DNA from: Lewinella sp. IMCC34191
GTDB lineage: Bacteria; Bacteroidota; Bacteroidia; Chitinophagales; Saprospiraceae
Length of the DNA: 64,000 nt
Direction of reading: 5' to 3'
Assembly (NCBI RefSeq): GCF_003390935.1
Contig: NZ_QNQZ01000003.1
Span: 248,001 to 312,000 of the forward strand
Part shown: positions 26,653 to 35,379 of the stretch, piece by piece
Numbering within the stretch: position 1 is the first letter of the stretch
Layout: every line of letters begins with the position of its first letter
Position numbers and translations under genes: made by a program
Notes under the pieces: generated by a model
What the model was told of the DNA's origin: nothing
Database searches by the model: none
The model's input: only the letters and a program-made list of their open reading frames with translations

Positions 26653-27378
26653 ATGCAAACGCTCCTTACGCCCCTATTCAACTGGATGGACCTGCTGCTC
26701 GCGGCCCTCGTGTTGTACGGCATTTATGCCTTGCTGTATTTCCTGCGCGATCGGCTGGAAAAAACGAAGCGCCCCGAAGGGTTTCGGGCCCGAAGTTTCC
26801 AGGCTCTCGCGGCCGGCCTGCTACTGTACGAACCGATCGCCGTGCTGATGCTCTTTATGATCTTCGTATTTATTAATCCGGCAGTGCATTTCTTAGTCGT
26901 GCTGCTGTTGATCGCGGCGGGCTTTTCGCGCATCCGGGACTACCTCAGTGGGCGCATCGTGCTGTTCACTCCGCTCATCGCGGTCGGTAAACGTATGAAG
27001 ACCGAGCGCTACACCGGCGTCATTTCCCGTATCAATCGCATCGGGCTGTACCTGCAGACCGGTGAGGGGCTGCACTTTGTCAACTACACTACCCTACTCA
27101 CCGGAGGCTACTCCCTGATTACCGGCAAGGACATCGGGGGCTACTACCAGCTACTGCTTTCCCCGCCGGAGGGGCAGGAAGAACCCCTGCGGGAACTTGC
27201 CGACCGCCTTACCACCGCGCCCTACCTGGACCGCAGTTTCCGACCGGAGCTCTCGTACGCGGAGCACCGGAAAAGCCAGATCCAGGCCCGGCTTTCGGTC
27301 CGGGAAGAAAAACACCTGACCGAGCTCCTGGCCCTGCTCGGTGAATGGGGATACCCCGCCACCATTGCCCAACGCTAA
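26653..27378 (+). CDS. Small MscS-like membrane protein
   Basis: 241 residues with an N-terminal helix (LLLAALVLYGIYALLYFL), two more helices (AAGLLLYEPIAVLMLFMIF and NPAVHFLVVLLLIAAGF), then a soluble C-terminal half. The segment PLIAVGKRM..ERYTGVISRINRIGLYLQTG..LHFVNYTTLLTGG has the spacing of the MscS beta domain (GxVxxI, then a short strand, then an NxxL end), so I read it as a minimal mechanosensitive-channel-like protein; the match is by pattern, not by identity. It starts 3 bp after the ATPase stop. A structural or gating role beside the antiporter is inference. Confidence 0.6.
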   Translation: MQTLLTPLFNWMDLLLAALVLYGIYALLYFLRDRLEKTKRPEGFRARSFQALAAGLLLYEPIAVLMLFMIFVFINPAVHFLVVLLLIAAGFSRIRDYLSGRIVLFTPLIAVGKRMKTERYTGVISRINRIGLYLQTGEGLHFVNYTTLLTGGYSLITGKDIGGYYQLLLSPPEGQEEPLRELADRLTTAPYLDRSFRPELSYAEHRKSQIQARLSVREEKHLTELLALLGEWGYPATIAQR

Positions 27379-27393
27379 GACCAAACCGACACT

Positions 27394-28713
27394 ATGCAAA
27401 ACGTCGACCCCTATATCATCATCATGGCGGCCTCCGTCATCATCATCCTTTCGTTCTTCTTCGGGGAGATCGCCAAGCGAACGAATATACCCTCCGTCCT
27501 TATGCTCATCATACTGGGCATTGTTGGCAAGTTCGGGCTGGATGCCGTCGAACTGGGCAACCTGGACTTCTTCCCGATCCTACAGATTCTGGGGATCCTC
27601 GGGCTGATCATGATCGTACTGGAAGCCGCCCTGGAGCTTAAGCTGGAACGGGACAAATTTCTGCCGATCGGCAAGTCGCTACTGGTGGCCGCTATCGGCC
27701 TGGTAGTTTCTACTTGGGTGGCCGCCGAGATCCTGACCTACTTTATCGATGATATGTCCGGCCAGATTGCCTGGCTTTACGCCACGCCCCTCTCTATCCT
27801 ATCCAGCGCGATCATCATCCCCAGCGTAACCGGCCTGAAGGGGGCCAAGCGGGAGTTCCACATCTACGAAAGCACCTTTTCGGACATTCTCGGAATCATC
27901 CTCTTTTACTTCCTGCTCAGCCAGATCCCGATCGGCGGAGGGGTGGAAGAAGGGCTGGAAGCAGTAGAACAGCACGGCAGCCCCATTGAATTTCTGCTGA
28001 ACGTCGTAGCCACCGTAGCGGCGTCGATCGTAGCGAGCTATGCCATCATCCTCATCTTTCAAAACATCAAGAGCCACGTCAAGCTGTTCCTGCTCATTGC
28101 GGTGCTGCTCTTCCTTTATTCCCTCGGGAAAACCATTCACCTGTCCTCGCTCATCATCATTCTGACATTCGGACTCACCATAGCCAACATGCGGCTCTTT
28201 TTCCGGGGCAAACTGAAGAAGTGGCTGAACTATAAAAAAGCCCTGCACATTTACGAAGACCTCCACGTGGTCACGGTAGAGACCGCCTTCGTGGTGCGCA
28301 CCTTCTTCTTCGTGATCTTCGGGGTGACCATCTCCCTGGCCAGCCTGCTCAACGTAGACGTAGCCATCGTCAGCATGCTGATCATCCTGAGCATTTACCT
28401 CATTCGCTTTATCCTGCTGCGCATTTTTATCGGCCCGGACCTGCTTCCGCAACTCTTCGTAGCTCCCCGCGGCTTGATCACGATCCTGTTGTTTTACAGC
28501 ATTCCTCAACAGATCCAGATAGCCGGTTTTGAGCCCGGAGTCCTGCTCTTTATCATCATCGGTACCAGCCTTATAATGACCCTCGCGATGGTGATCGATA
28601 AAAAGCGCACTACTTCCGCTATTCGCAAGGTCGCCAGCACCCCGATCGGCTACGAACGGTGGAAAGCCCCCAGCCTCGATGATTCCGTCGTGGAGCGGGA
28701 AGCGCAGCACTAG
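27394..28713 (+). CDS. CPA-family cation:proton antiporter
   Basis: Inner-membrane Na+(K+)/H+ exchanger with about twelve hydrophobic helices across 439 residues. Family features: an N-terminal FGEIAKRTNIPSVLMLIILGI, LGLIMIVLEAALELKL in TM3, SSAIIIPSV in TM4, and the ion-site helix ESTFSDILGIILFYF. The last has Ser-Asp where CPA1 members have Asn-Asp and CPA2 members Asp-Asp, which favours an electroneutral, single-Asp site. The short hydrophilic C-terminus (about 35 residues) lacks a TrkA/RCK domain, so regulation may come from the ATPase or the MscS-like partner. ATG at 27394, 15 bp after the previous stop. Confidence 0.88.
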   Translation: MQNVDPYIIIMAASVIIILSFFFGEIAKRTNIPSVLMLIILGIVGKFGLDAVELGNLDFFPILQILGILGLIMIVLEAALELKLERDKFLPIGKSLLVAAIGLVVSTWVAAEILTYFIDDMSGQIAWLYATPLSILSSAIIIPSVTGLKGAKREFHIYESTFSDILGIILFYFLLSQIPIGGGVEEGLEAVEQHGSPIEFLLNVVATVAASIVASYAIILIFQNIKSHVKLFLLIAVLLFLYSLGKTIHLSSLIIILTFGLTIANMRLFFRGKLKKWLNYKKALHIYEDLHVVTVETAFVVRTFFFVIFGVTISLASLLNVDVAIVSMLIILSIYLIRFILLRIFIGPDLLPQLFVAPRGLITILLFYSIPQQIQIAGFEPGVLLFIIIGTSLIMTLAMVIDKKRTTSAIRKVASTPIGYERWKAPSLDDSVVEREAQH

Positions 28714-28749
28714 ACCATCACGGAAGATGCTTCAAAAATCGTGGAAGCC

Positions 28750-29793
28750 ATGAAAATTTCTAAAAAGTGGCTGATTTTGCCGGGAGTGCTGATCGTAGCC
28801 GCTACGGTAGCTTATTTCCTCGGACCCACCATCGATTTACCGGAGTACGGCACCGCTTTTCCGGATATGCCGGAGGACTTGGATGAATTGGAAAGCGAAA
28901 TAGCCCGCGATGAGCGAGCTGCTCCGGTACGACCTAATAATGAGGCGCGCATCGTATGGGCGTCAGATGCACATCAACCTACGGAGTACGCCTTCGTATA
29001 CCTGCACGGGTTCGGCGGCAGTTACCGGGATGGCTACCCGGTCAACGTCAACGTGCCCGCCATATTCGGTGCCAATGCTTACCTGAGTCGCTGGTCGGGC
29101 CACGGCCTGGAAGCCGAGGATGCCCTGGAATTATTTACCCCGGATGATGCGTGGAACGACGCGAAAGCCGCCCTCCTGATCGGCCAACGCATCGGAAATA
29201 AGGTGATCCTCTTCACCACTTCTACTGGTGGTACGCTGGGACTCAAACTGGCCGCGGCCTATCCCGACCGCGTCCATGCGCTCATCAATATCGGACCGAA
29301 CGTAGAAGACGACCAGCCCGGTGCTTCGCTGCTGATGTCCCCCTGGGGTCACGAACTGGCCCATCTCGCTTCCCTGGGGCAAAAACGAAAAATCAAGCAC
29401 GACGAGCCGAAAGCCGACCAGTACTTCGATACGATCTATCCGGCCGAAGCACTCGTACAACTTCAAATACTAGTACAGACCACCATGGTGGATACCACCT
29501 TCGAGAAGGTTAGCTGCCCGGTGCTAAGCATGTATTATAAGGAGAACTTCCTGCAAAAGGATCAGCACGTAGAAGTCACCCGGTTACCGGCCGTCCACGA
29601 TCTGTTCGCCACTCCCGAAGGTCAGAAAATGATCGTGACCCTACCGACACCCAAAACGCACTTCATGGCCAGCGACATCAAATCGAAGGACTGGAGGGCT
29701 ACGCAGCGGGTCATCGTCGACTTCTGCCGGGATGTGCTCGGGATGGAGCCGCTACACCCCGTCGATTACGTCGCGCACGCTCCCGGCTTCTAA
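28750..29793 (+). CDS. Membrane-anchored alpha/beta hydrolase
   Basis: ATG 28750 (MKISKKWLILPGVLIVAATVAYF) gives an N-terminal anchor or uncleaved signal; a GTG three codons upstream is the alternative. The alpha/beta fold shows the oxyanion strand VYLHGFGGS and a nucleophile elbow TTSTGG with Ser158. The usual first glycine of GxSxG is replaced by Thr, an uncommon but tolerated variant. A late histidine occurs in PKTHFM. The nearest well-known types are carboxylesterase/monoacylglycerol-lipase-like enzymes. It lies 36 bp after the antiporter gene and may be the fourth gene of that operon. Its last 42 bases overlap murQ on the opposite strand. Confidence 0.82.
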   Translation: MKISKKWLILPGVLIVAATVAYFLGPTIDLPEYGTAFPDMPEDLDELESEIARDERAAPVRPNNEARIVWASDAHQPTEYAFVYLHGFGGSYRDGYPVNVNVPAIFGANAYLSRWSGHGLEAEDALELFTPDDAWNDAKAALLIGQRIGNKVILFTTSTGGTLGLKLAAAYPDRVHALINIGPNVEDDQPGASLLMSPWGHELAHLASLGQKRKIKHDEPKADQYFDTIYPAEALVQLQILVQTTMVDTTFEKVSCPVLSMYYKENFLQKDQHVEVTRLPAVHDLFATPEGQKMIVTLPTPKTHFMASDIKSKDWRATQRVIVDFCRDVLGMEPLHPVDYVAHAPGF

Positions 29794-30549
29794 GAGCCGG
29801 CTGCGCGCCTCTTGGTACGACAGGCCGGTAGCCTCTACGATCATTTTCGATCCCCGGTCGATCAGCTTGGCGTTGCTAAGTTTCATATCGACCATCCGGT
29901 TGTCGCGAACGCGGCCGAGGCGGATCATTACCGTGGTGGTGATCATGTTGAGAATTAGCTTTTGCGCCGTACCGCTCTTCATGCGCGTGCTGCCGGTCAC
30001 GACTTCCGGGCCGACCACGGCTACGATCGGGTGATCGCAAACTTTGGTCACCGGAGCACCGGGGTTACAGGTAACGCATCCGGTGAGGAGGCCCGCTTCC
30101 CCGGCTTTTTGGAGACCGCCAATCACGTATGGTGTAGTGCCGGAGGCAGCAATACCGATCAGGATATCGTCTGCATTCGGGGCATGTGCCTGCAGGTCTT
30201 TCCAGGCCTGCCCCTCACTGTCTTCCGCCGCTTCTACGGCGTCCCGCAGCGCCCGGTCGCCGCCGGCGATTAGACCAATTACCATACCGGGCGGAACGCC
30301 GTAGGTAGGCGGGCATTCACTGGCATCCAGCACGCCTAATCGACCGCTGGTGCCGGCGCCTATGTAAAAGAGACGGCCACCGCGCTCCATCCGGGGAACG
30401 ATCTGCTCTACCAGGTCAGTCAGGGCGGGGATGCATTCCCCGACGGCGGGGGCGACGAGCCGGTCCTGTTCGTTTATAAAGGTCAGCAGTTCACTGGCGG
30501 AACGCTTTTCCAGATCGCGGTAGGGTCCGGGCTGTTCGGTAATACGCAT
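29752..30549 (-). CDS. murQ: N-acetylmuramic acid 6-phosphate etherase
   Basis: Cytosolic lyase that splits the lactyl ether of MurNAc-6-phosphate to give GlcNAc-6-phosphate and D-lactate in cell-wall sugar recycling. The SIS fold and family signatures are intact: GRLFYIGAGTSGRLGVLDASECPPTYG with its catalytic Glu, AAEDSEGQAW, GIAASGTTPYVIGGL, TGSTRMKSGTAQKLILNMITT and KLSNAKLIDRG. At 265 residues it is slightly shorter than E. coli MurQ, as usual in this phylum. The 3' end converges with and overlaps the alpha/beta hydrolase gene by 42 bp. Eight bases separate it from the upstream VPS10/BNR gene on the same strand. Confidence 0.95.
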   Translation of the reverse strand: MRITEQPGPYRDLEKRSASELLTFINEQDRLVAPAVGECIPALTDLVEQIVPRMERGGRLFYIGAGTSGRLGVLDASECPPTYGVPPGMVIGLIAGGDRALRDAVEAAEDSEGQAWKDLQAHAPNADDILIGIAASGTTPYVIGGLQKAGEAGLLTGCVTCNPGAPVTKVCDHPIVAVVGPEVVTGSTRMKSGTAQKLILNMITTTVMIRLGRVRDNRMVDMKLSNAKLIDRGSKMIVEATGLSYQEARSRLLEAGSVRDVIDGV

Positions 30550-30557
30550 GGCGGGAG

Positions 30558-33500
30558 TTAGTTGTCCGCCGCTAAGAACGCTTCTTTCGTGGGAATGGAG
30601 ATGCCGTTGCCTTCTTCTTCGCCGGTAAGCGCTTTCGTAAAGGCTTCCACTTCATTGCGGAACGTCACCACTTGTTCGTGCAGTGCCTCTCCTTCGGCGC
30701 GCTGGCTCGCGGACGGACGGCCGGGGAACGAAGAGATGGAAGAATAGAGTTGACTGACTTTCTCTCCAATCTTTTCGCCCTCGTTGATGTAACCGTCACC
30801 GCCCGTGAAAACTATTTTAGACTGCAAGGCCGCTGCTCGCTCGGCCAGTTCATCCATGCCTGATTCCGAGGCCTGCAGCCAAATTTGCTCGAGTACCTCG
30901 TGGAGGTAGGCCAATTCTTCCGAATCATTGAAGAGCTGCATCAACACGGCATACTGGTCGGCGCGGGCGTCTGCGGTATAGGGTGATTCCGGATCCACGG
31001 CCAGTACGACCTCCGTCATAAAGGTGTCCCGGCCCTTTACCAGCTCGACCCGGTAGTTGCCGGCGGGCAGGCGGGGGCCATACATGGTCCCGAACTGGGC
31101 CGACCGGTTGTCACTGGGCGGCGCTTTCGGTTTATCCATCGTGGTGGGTAAGGATACGACGTTCAGGCCCGCCCCCTTTCCTGCCTGCAGGGTACGGATC
31201 AGTTCTCCCTGACGGTAGATGTTGACGAACATTTTTCCGAAGGTGTGTCGCCTGTTCGCGTAGTAGAGAATGTTCAGGTCCTCGCTTGGATTCGGACCGC
31301 TAAAGACACCGCTTCCCGCGTATTGGTTTCTACCTGCGGCCCCACGCTCTGAAAAAAAGAAGGTATCGCGTTCAAGGAAGGTGATCGGGTTTTCGCCCAG
31401 GCCCGGCCCCAGCTGGCGAAGCGCTTCCAGATCATCCAGGATGATCACGCCCCGTCCGTGGGTTCCCAATATCAAGTCGCCCTCGGTTGGATGAATGACC
31501 ATATCGCGGATGCCCACCAGGGGAACCTGGTTGCGAAACGGTGCCCAGCTTTTGCCGCCATCCAGGCTTAGGTACAGGCCGAATTCCGTGCCGAGATAGA
31601 GCAGGTTCGGCTGCTCGGGGTCCTGCCGGACACTAAGGGCGTAACCCCGTATTTCCTCACTGTCCAGTCGTTCCCAGCTCTGTCCGGCATCGGTGGTGCG
31701 GTAGAGGTAGGTATTCATATCGCCTCTGCGATGGTTGTCGAAAGTCACCAGGGCGGTTTGAGGATCGTGCGGACTGGCATCGATAAAGGTGACCCAGCTG
31801 CCCGCGGGCAGGCCGTCGGTTTCCGAGTTGACCTTATTCCAGCTATCACCACCGTTTAGCGTAACCTGTAGGTTTCCATCGTCGGTTCCAACCCAAATCA
31901 CCTGGGGGTCGCGCGGACTTTCCGCCACGGCGTAAATGGTGGTGTGGTTTTCCGCGCCGGAATTATCGATACTCAGTCCACCGCTCTTCCACTGCTGTTG
32001 TAGGCTCGTGTCGTTGGTCGTCAGATCGGGACTGATGCGCTGCCAGCTGTCGCCCTCGTCGTCGCTCAGAAATAAATATTGGCTGGCGAAGTACAGCCGC
32101 TCGCCATCCGGGCTGAGGTAAAGCGGAGCGCTCCAGTTGAACCTTAGTTCTTCCGCTTCCTCATCCGGATAGGGGGTAATGCTTTTGGCTCGTCCGGTGC
32201 GTTCGTCGAACCGGGCCAGGTTGCCCCCCTGGTACTCACTGAATACATAATGCGGTTGAGTGGGATGGCGGAAGCTATAGAAACCATCGCCCCCGAGGGT
32301 CTTATGCCAGTCCGAATTCCGGACTCCCCCGGGCCGGCTGCTGGGTCCATACCAGCTGCCATTGTCCTGCAAGCCGCCGTAGATCCGGTAGGGATCGGCA
32401 TTATCGACCGATACGTGATAGAACTGGCTGACGGGCAGATTTTGCCACATCTTAAAGGTGTAGCCCCGATCGAAGCTTTCGTAAACGCCGCCGTCCGTAG
32501 CTACGAGGATGTGACGCCCGTCGGAGGGATCGATGTACACATCGTGGGCGTCGGAATGAATGCTCTGGTCGAAGGTCCGCCAGCTGTTCCCGGCGTCCTG
32601 CGTGATAACGGCATTAAGGCCGCATTTCACGACGATGCTGTCGTTTGCGGGGTCAACGGCCAGGCGCGCGAAATAGAAGGGGCGGATTTGGTTGGGAAAG
32701 GTGCGATCGACCAGCGCCCAGGTGTCGCCACCGTCTTCGCTGCGGTATAAACCTTTGGTCTTTTCGCTTCCGGTTTCCACGCTGGCGTAGACGACGTCGC
32801 CGTTGCCGGGCGCGACCGTAACGGCAATACGCCCGAGCGTTTCGGTGGGAAGCCCCTCGGAAAGTTTCTCCCAGTTGTCGCCCCCGTCGCGGCTGCGATA
32901 GAGCGCGGAAATACCGGTATATCCCGAATCGAAGGAGTGGGGGTACCGGCGATGACTCCACATGGCGGCGAAGAGAATATCGGGATTAGCGGGGTCCAAA
33001 CTCAGACTGGCGGCACCGGTGGCTTCGTCCACGTAAAGGATTCGCTCCCAATTCGCTCCGCCATCCGTCGATCGATAGACGCCGCGCTGGGTGCCATCGC
33101 TCCACAGCGGCCCGAGGGCGGCCACGTAGACGGTATCCGCATGCTGTGGGTGTACTACGATGCCTGCAATCCGCTCGGTTGAGTCCAGTCCCAGGTGTTC
33201 CCAGCGATTGCCGCCGTCCAGGCTCCGGTAAACCCCGTCACCGATGCTGACGCTGTTGCGTACCCAGGGCTCCCCCGTGCCGACGTACACCGTCTGCGGA
33301 TCGGCGGGTGCCAGGGCGATCGCTCCGATGCTCTGTACGTGCTCATCGAATACGGGCTGGAGGGTGGCGCCGTTGTTGATGGTTTTCCATACGCCGCCGC
33401 CGCCGGCTCCGATGTACACCGTCGCCGCGTCCCCGGGATCGACGGCCAGGCAGCTGACCCGGCCACTCATGGTAGCCGGTCCTATCTGCCGGGCACGTAG

Positions 33501-33596
33501 ATCACCGAAGAGGGCGGTCGTGGTGGTGAAATCCGACTGGGCAGAGAGCAGCCAGGACAGGCAAAGCCCGCCGAGTAAGAAAATTGATCGCATCAT
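30558..33596 (-). CDS. Exported VPS10/sortilin-like BNR beta-propeller protein
   Basis: About 1012 residues from the ATG pair at 33593-33596 (signal MMRSIFLLGGLCLSWLLSAQ); the frame extends 14 residues upstream only via TTG. Two seven-bladed-type propellers are built from BNR/Asp-box repeats (for example VYRSLDGGNRWEHLGLD, VYRSTDGGANWE, LYRSRDGGDNWEKL), followed by a terminal region about 830-1010 with a FEAL-type helical end (SQLYSSISSFPGRPSASQRAEGE). This family is widespread in Bacteroidota and often annotated as glycosyl hydrolase or sortilin, with no proven activity. It lies directly upstream of murQ and could be co-transcribed with it. Confidence 0.85.
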   Translation of the reverse strand: MMRSIFLLGGLCLSWLLSAQSDFTTTTALFGDLRARQIGPATMSGRVSCLAVDPGDAATVYIGAGGGGVWKTINNGATLQPVFDEHVQSIGAIALAPADPQTVYVGTGEPWVRNSVSIGDGVYRSLDGGNRWEHLGLDSTERIAGIVVHPQHADTVYVAALGPLWSDGTQRGVYRSTDGGANWERILYVDEATGAASLSLDPANPDILFAAMWSHRRYPHSFDSGYTGISALYRSRDGGDNWEKLSEGLPTETLGRIAVTVAPGNGDVVYASVETGSEKTKGLYRSEDGGDTWALVDRTFPNQIRPFYFARLAVDPANDSIVVKCGLNAVITQDAGNSWRTFDQSIHSDAHDVYIDPSDGRHILVATDGGVYESFDRGYTFKMWQNLPVSQFYHVSVDNADPYRIYGGLQDNGSWYGPSSRPGGVRNSDWHKTLGGDGFYSFRHPTQPHYVFSEYQGGNLARFDERTGRAKSITPYPDEEAEELRFNWSAPLYLSPDGERLYFASQYLFLSDDEGDSWQRISPDLTTNDTSLQQQWKSGGLSIDNSGAENHTTIYAVAESPRDPQVIWVGTDDGNLQVTLNGGDSWNKVNSETDGLPAGSWVTFIDASPHDPQTALVTFDNHRRGDMNTYLYRTTDAGQSWERLDSEEIRGYALSVRQDPEQPNLLYLGTEFGLYLSLDGGKSWAPFRNQVPLVGIRDMVIHPTEGDLILGTHGRGVIILDDLEALRQLGPGLGENPITFLERDTFFFSERGAAGRNQYAGSGVFSGPNPSEDLNILYYANRRHTFGKMFVNIYRQGELIRTLQAGKGAGLNVVSLPTTMDKPKAPPSDNRSAQFGTMYGPRLPAGNYRVELVKGRDTFMTEVVLAVDPESPYTADARADQYAVLMQLFNDSEELAYLHEVLEQIWLQASESGMDELAERAAALQSKIVFTGGDGYINEGEKIGEKVSQLYSSISSFPGRPSASQRAEGEALHEQVVTFRNEVEAFTKALTGEEEGNGISIPTKEAFLAADN

Positions 33597-33661
33597 AAGG
33601 GGTGAGTGTCGTAGCGGTCTGCGAAAACGGAAAGGCAAAGTCGGAGGTGCCGGATGATGCT

Positions 33662-34399
33662 TTACATACTATCCATGGAGAAGAAGTTCTCCGGCAATTC
33701 GGGGTTGATGGCGGCGGTTTCGAAGGTCATGGCCATGACGGTTTGTCCGTTCACCTTGTTCTCCATGTACATGGGAATGATGACATTATCTACCTCCTGG
33801 TAATCGCTCAGGTAGGTTTCCATCGTCATACCCTTCATTTGCCCGCCTTCACTGGTGAACGACATCATGACGGGGACCATGGTTTCCGTATCGAAGTAGT
33901 AGGTGCGGCTGAAGCCTTCGTCGTTGGTGACGAGAACGCCGTAGGTGGGTGTACCGTCGAGCTCCCGGCCTTCTACATTCTCCAGCGTGTAACCCCGGGC
34001 TTCGGTATCGACGAATACGTCCAGAAACGGGCTGGAGGTCAGGTCGGCCGCTTCTTCCGCGGACATTTCCTTGGGTTCGGTGATGCCCTGCATGGGGAAG
34101 TACATCCAGGCGGTGGTGCCATCGTAGGCCTGGACCATCTGGTTGCCCTGAATATTCAATTCTACGCGGGTCTTGTCGCCCTCTGCGGAAGTTACCGTTA
34201 TGGGAAACTCCATGCCCTGCATATTGGCTTTTCCTTCGAACTGGTATGCCTGCAGTGCTTTCCAGGCGTCGGCGCCGCCAATGGTCTCTATGTACGCGTC
34301 GGCGATCTCCCGGGCGGGGGGAGCATCAACGGCCGTCTGGGCACTGAGGGGGAGGAAACATCCGACGGCAAGCATGATAAATAGGGTCAAATTTTTCAA
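33662..34399 (-). CDS. Outer-membrane lipoprotein-sorting-like (LolA-type fold) exported protein
   Basis: Exported protein of about 245 residues. The only start giving a normal signal peptide is a TTG at 34399 (MKNLTLFIMLAVGCFLPLSAQ); the next ATG would leave only MLAVGC with no basic residue. The body begins AREIADAYIETIGGADAWKALQAYQFEGKAN, continues with GNQMVQAYDGTTAWMYFPM and ends LPENFFSMDS, the pattern of LolA/LolB-like periplasmic proteins annotated as outer membrane lipoprotein-sorting protein. No lipobox cysteine follows the signal. It lies 65 bp upstream of the propeller gene on the same strand. Confidence 0.75.
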   Translation of the reverse strand: MKNLTLFIMLAVGCFLPLSAQTAVDAPPAREIADAYIETIGGADAWKALQAYQFEGKANMQGMEFPITVTSAEGDKTRVELNIQGNQMVQAYDGTTAWMYFPMQGITEPKEMSAEEAADLTSSPFLDVFVDTEARGYTLENVEGRELDGTPTYGVLVTNDEGFSRTYYFDTETMVPVMMSFTSEGGQMKGMTMETYLSDYQEVDNVIIPMYMENKVNGQTVMAMTFETAAINPELPENFFSMDSM

Positions 34400-34545
34400 A
34401 GTAAGTCGGTTTGTATGGTCACGAGGACCACCTGTGTTGAATATCCTAAAGATACGGCGGGGCAACCGGGCCGCCCTCCGCCTTTCGATCAACGGTTAAA
34501 ACTTTTCGATCGACCGAACGTGGAGTACCTCCGAAGGCGAAGGGC

Positions 34546-34553
34546 TATCTTTG
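34546..34553 (+). promoter_or_regulatory. -7 promoter element (TATCTTTG) for the Nudix regulator
   Basis: TATCTTTG matches the Bacteroidota -7 consensus TAnnTTTG exactly and lies 13 bases before the GTG start at 34567, implying a very short leader. A clear TTG -33 box at the normal spacing is not present. Confidence 0.45.
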
Positions 34554-34566
34554 TCAAAAGCACTGC

Positions 34567-35271
34567 GTGGAGCCCCATACGCCTTTCGACAATTACTTCA
34601 AATCAGCCTTTACCGTAGACAACGTGATCTTCGGTTTCGACGAGGGCGCCCTCAAAGTGCTGCTCATCCGGCGCAGTGAAGCTCCCTACGATGATTATTG
34701 GGCCCTGCCTGGACACTTCGTACGCGAAAAGGAGGCCCTGGACGAGGCCGCGCGACGCGTATTACTGGAAACTACGGGCCTGGAGAACGTTTACCTCGAG
34801 CAGTCGTATACCTTCGGCGCCCCCGGTCGGCATGCCCTGGGCCGCGTCATCACGGTAGCGTATTACAGCCTGGTAAAGATTGCCGATTTCAGCCCCCGCG
34901 CGCTTACCCTTTCCCGCGAGGTGGCCTGGCATGACCTGACCGGCCTGGACAATCTAGCCTTCGATCACCTGGAGATTCTCCTGACCGCGCGTGATCAGTT
35001 ACAACGCAGCATTCGTACCCGCCCGGTAGGATTCGAGCTTCTGCCCCCCGAATTTACCCTTACCGAACTGCAGCACCTCTACGAGGCCATCTGGGAAACC
35101 AAACTGGAAAAGCGAAACTTCCGGAAGAAGATCCTGTCCATGGACCTGATCTTACCCCTCGACCGCACCCAGGAAGGCGTCAGTCATCGGCCGGCCCGCC
35201 TTTACCGCTTCGACGAGAATCGCTATCGCCAACTGACACGGGAAGGTTTCAACTTCGAGGTAAAGGGATAG
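34567..35271 (+). CDS. NrtR-like Nudix-domain regulator
   Basis: 234 residues, GTG start at 34567 (MEPHTPFDNYF). A Nudix domain (about 10-140) is followed by a winged-helix domain (FTLTELQHLYEAIWETKLEKRNFRKKIL), the layout of NrtR-type repressors that sense NAD- or sugar-linked nucleotides. The Nudix box GHFVREKEALDEAARRVLLE is degenerate: one extra residue before the first Glu and Val where the catalytic REUxEE motif has Glu, so hydrolysis is unlikely and ligand binding probably remains. No NAD or sugar gene is adjacent, so the regulon is unknown. Confidence 0.85.
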   Translation: MEPHTPFDNYFKSAFTVDNVIFGFDEGALKVLLIRRSEAPYDDYWALPGHFVREKEALDEAARRVLLETTGLENVYLEQSYTFGAPGRHALGRVITVAYYSLVKIADFSPRALTLSREVAWHDLTGLDNLAFDHLEILLTARDQLQRSIRTRPVGFELLPPEFTLTELQHLYEAIWETKLEKRNFRKKILSMDLILPLDRTQEGVSHRPARLYRFDENRYRQLTREGFNFEVKG

Positions 35272-35337
35272 TGGCACCGGTGGGTGGCAGAACATGCCGA
35301 TATGGCGTGACAAACTTTCCGCATTGATCAATGGTCC

Positions 35338-35345
35338 TAGATTTG
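35338..35345 (+). promoter_or_regulatory. -7 promoter element (TAGATTTG) for grpE
   Basis: TAGATTTG is an exact TAnnTTTG match 34 bases upstream of the grpE ATG. No CIRCE element (TTAGCACTC-N9-GAGTGCTAA) is seen nearby, so the operon does not look HrcA-controlled. Confidence 0.45.
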
Positions 35346-35379
35346 CCGGTTGACCGGCGTGAGAAAATTTTTTAAGAAC

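Noticed and set aside
35272..35379. HrcA-CIRCE heat-shock operator before grpE
   Set aside because: No TTAGCACTC-N9-GAGTGCTAA-like dyad is present; only a -7 promoter-like TAGATTTG is visible.
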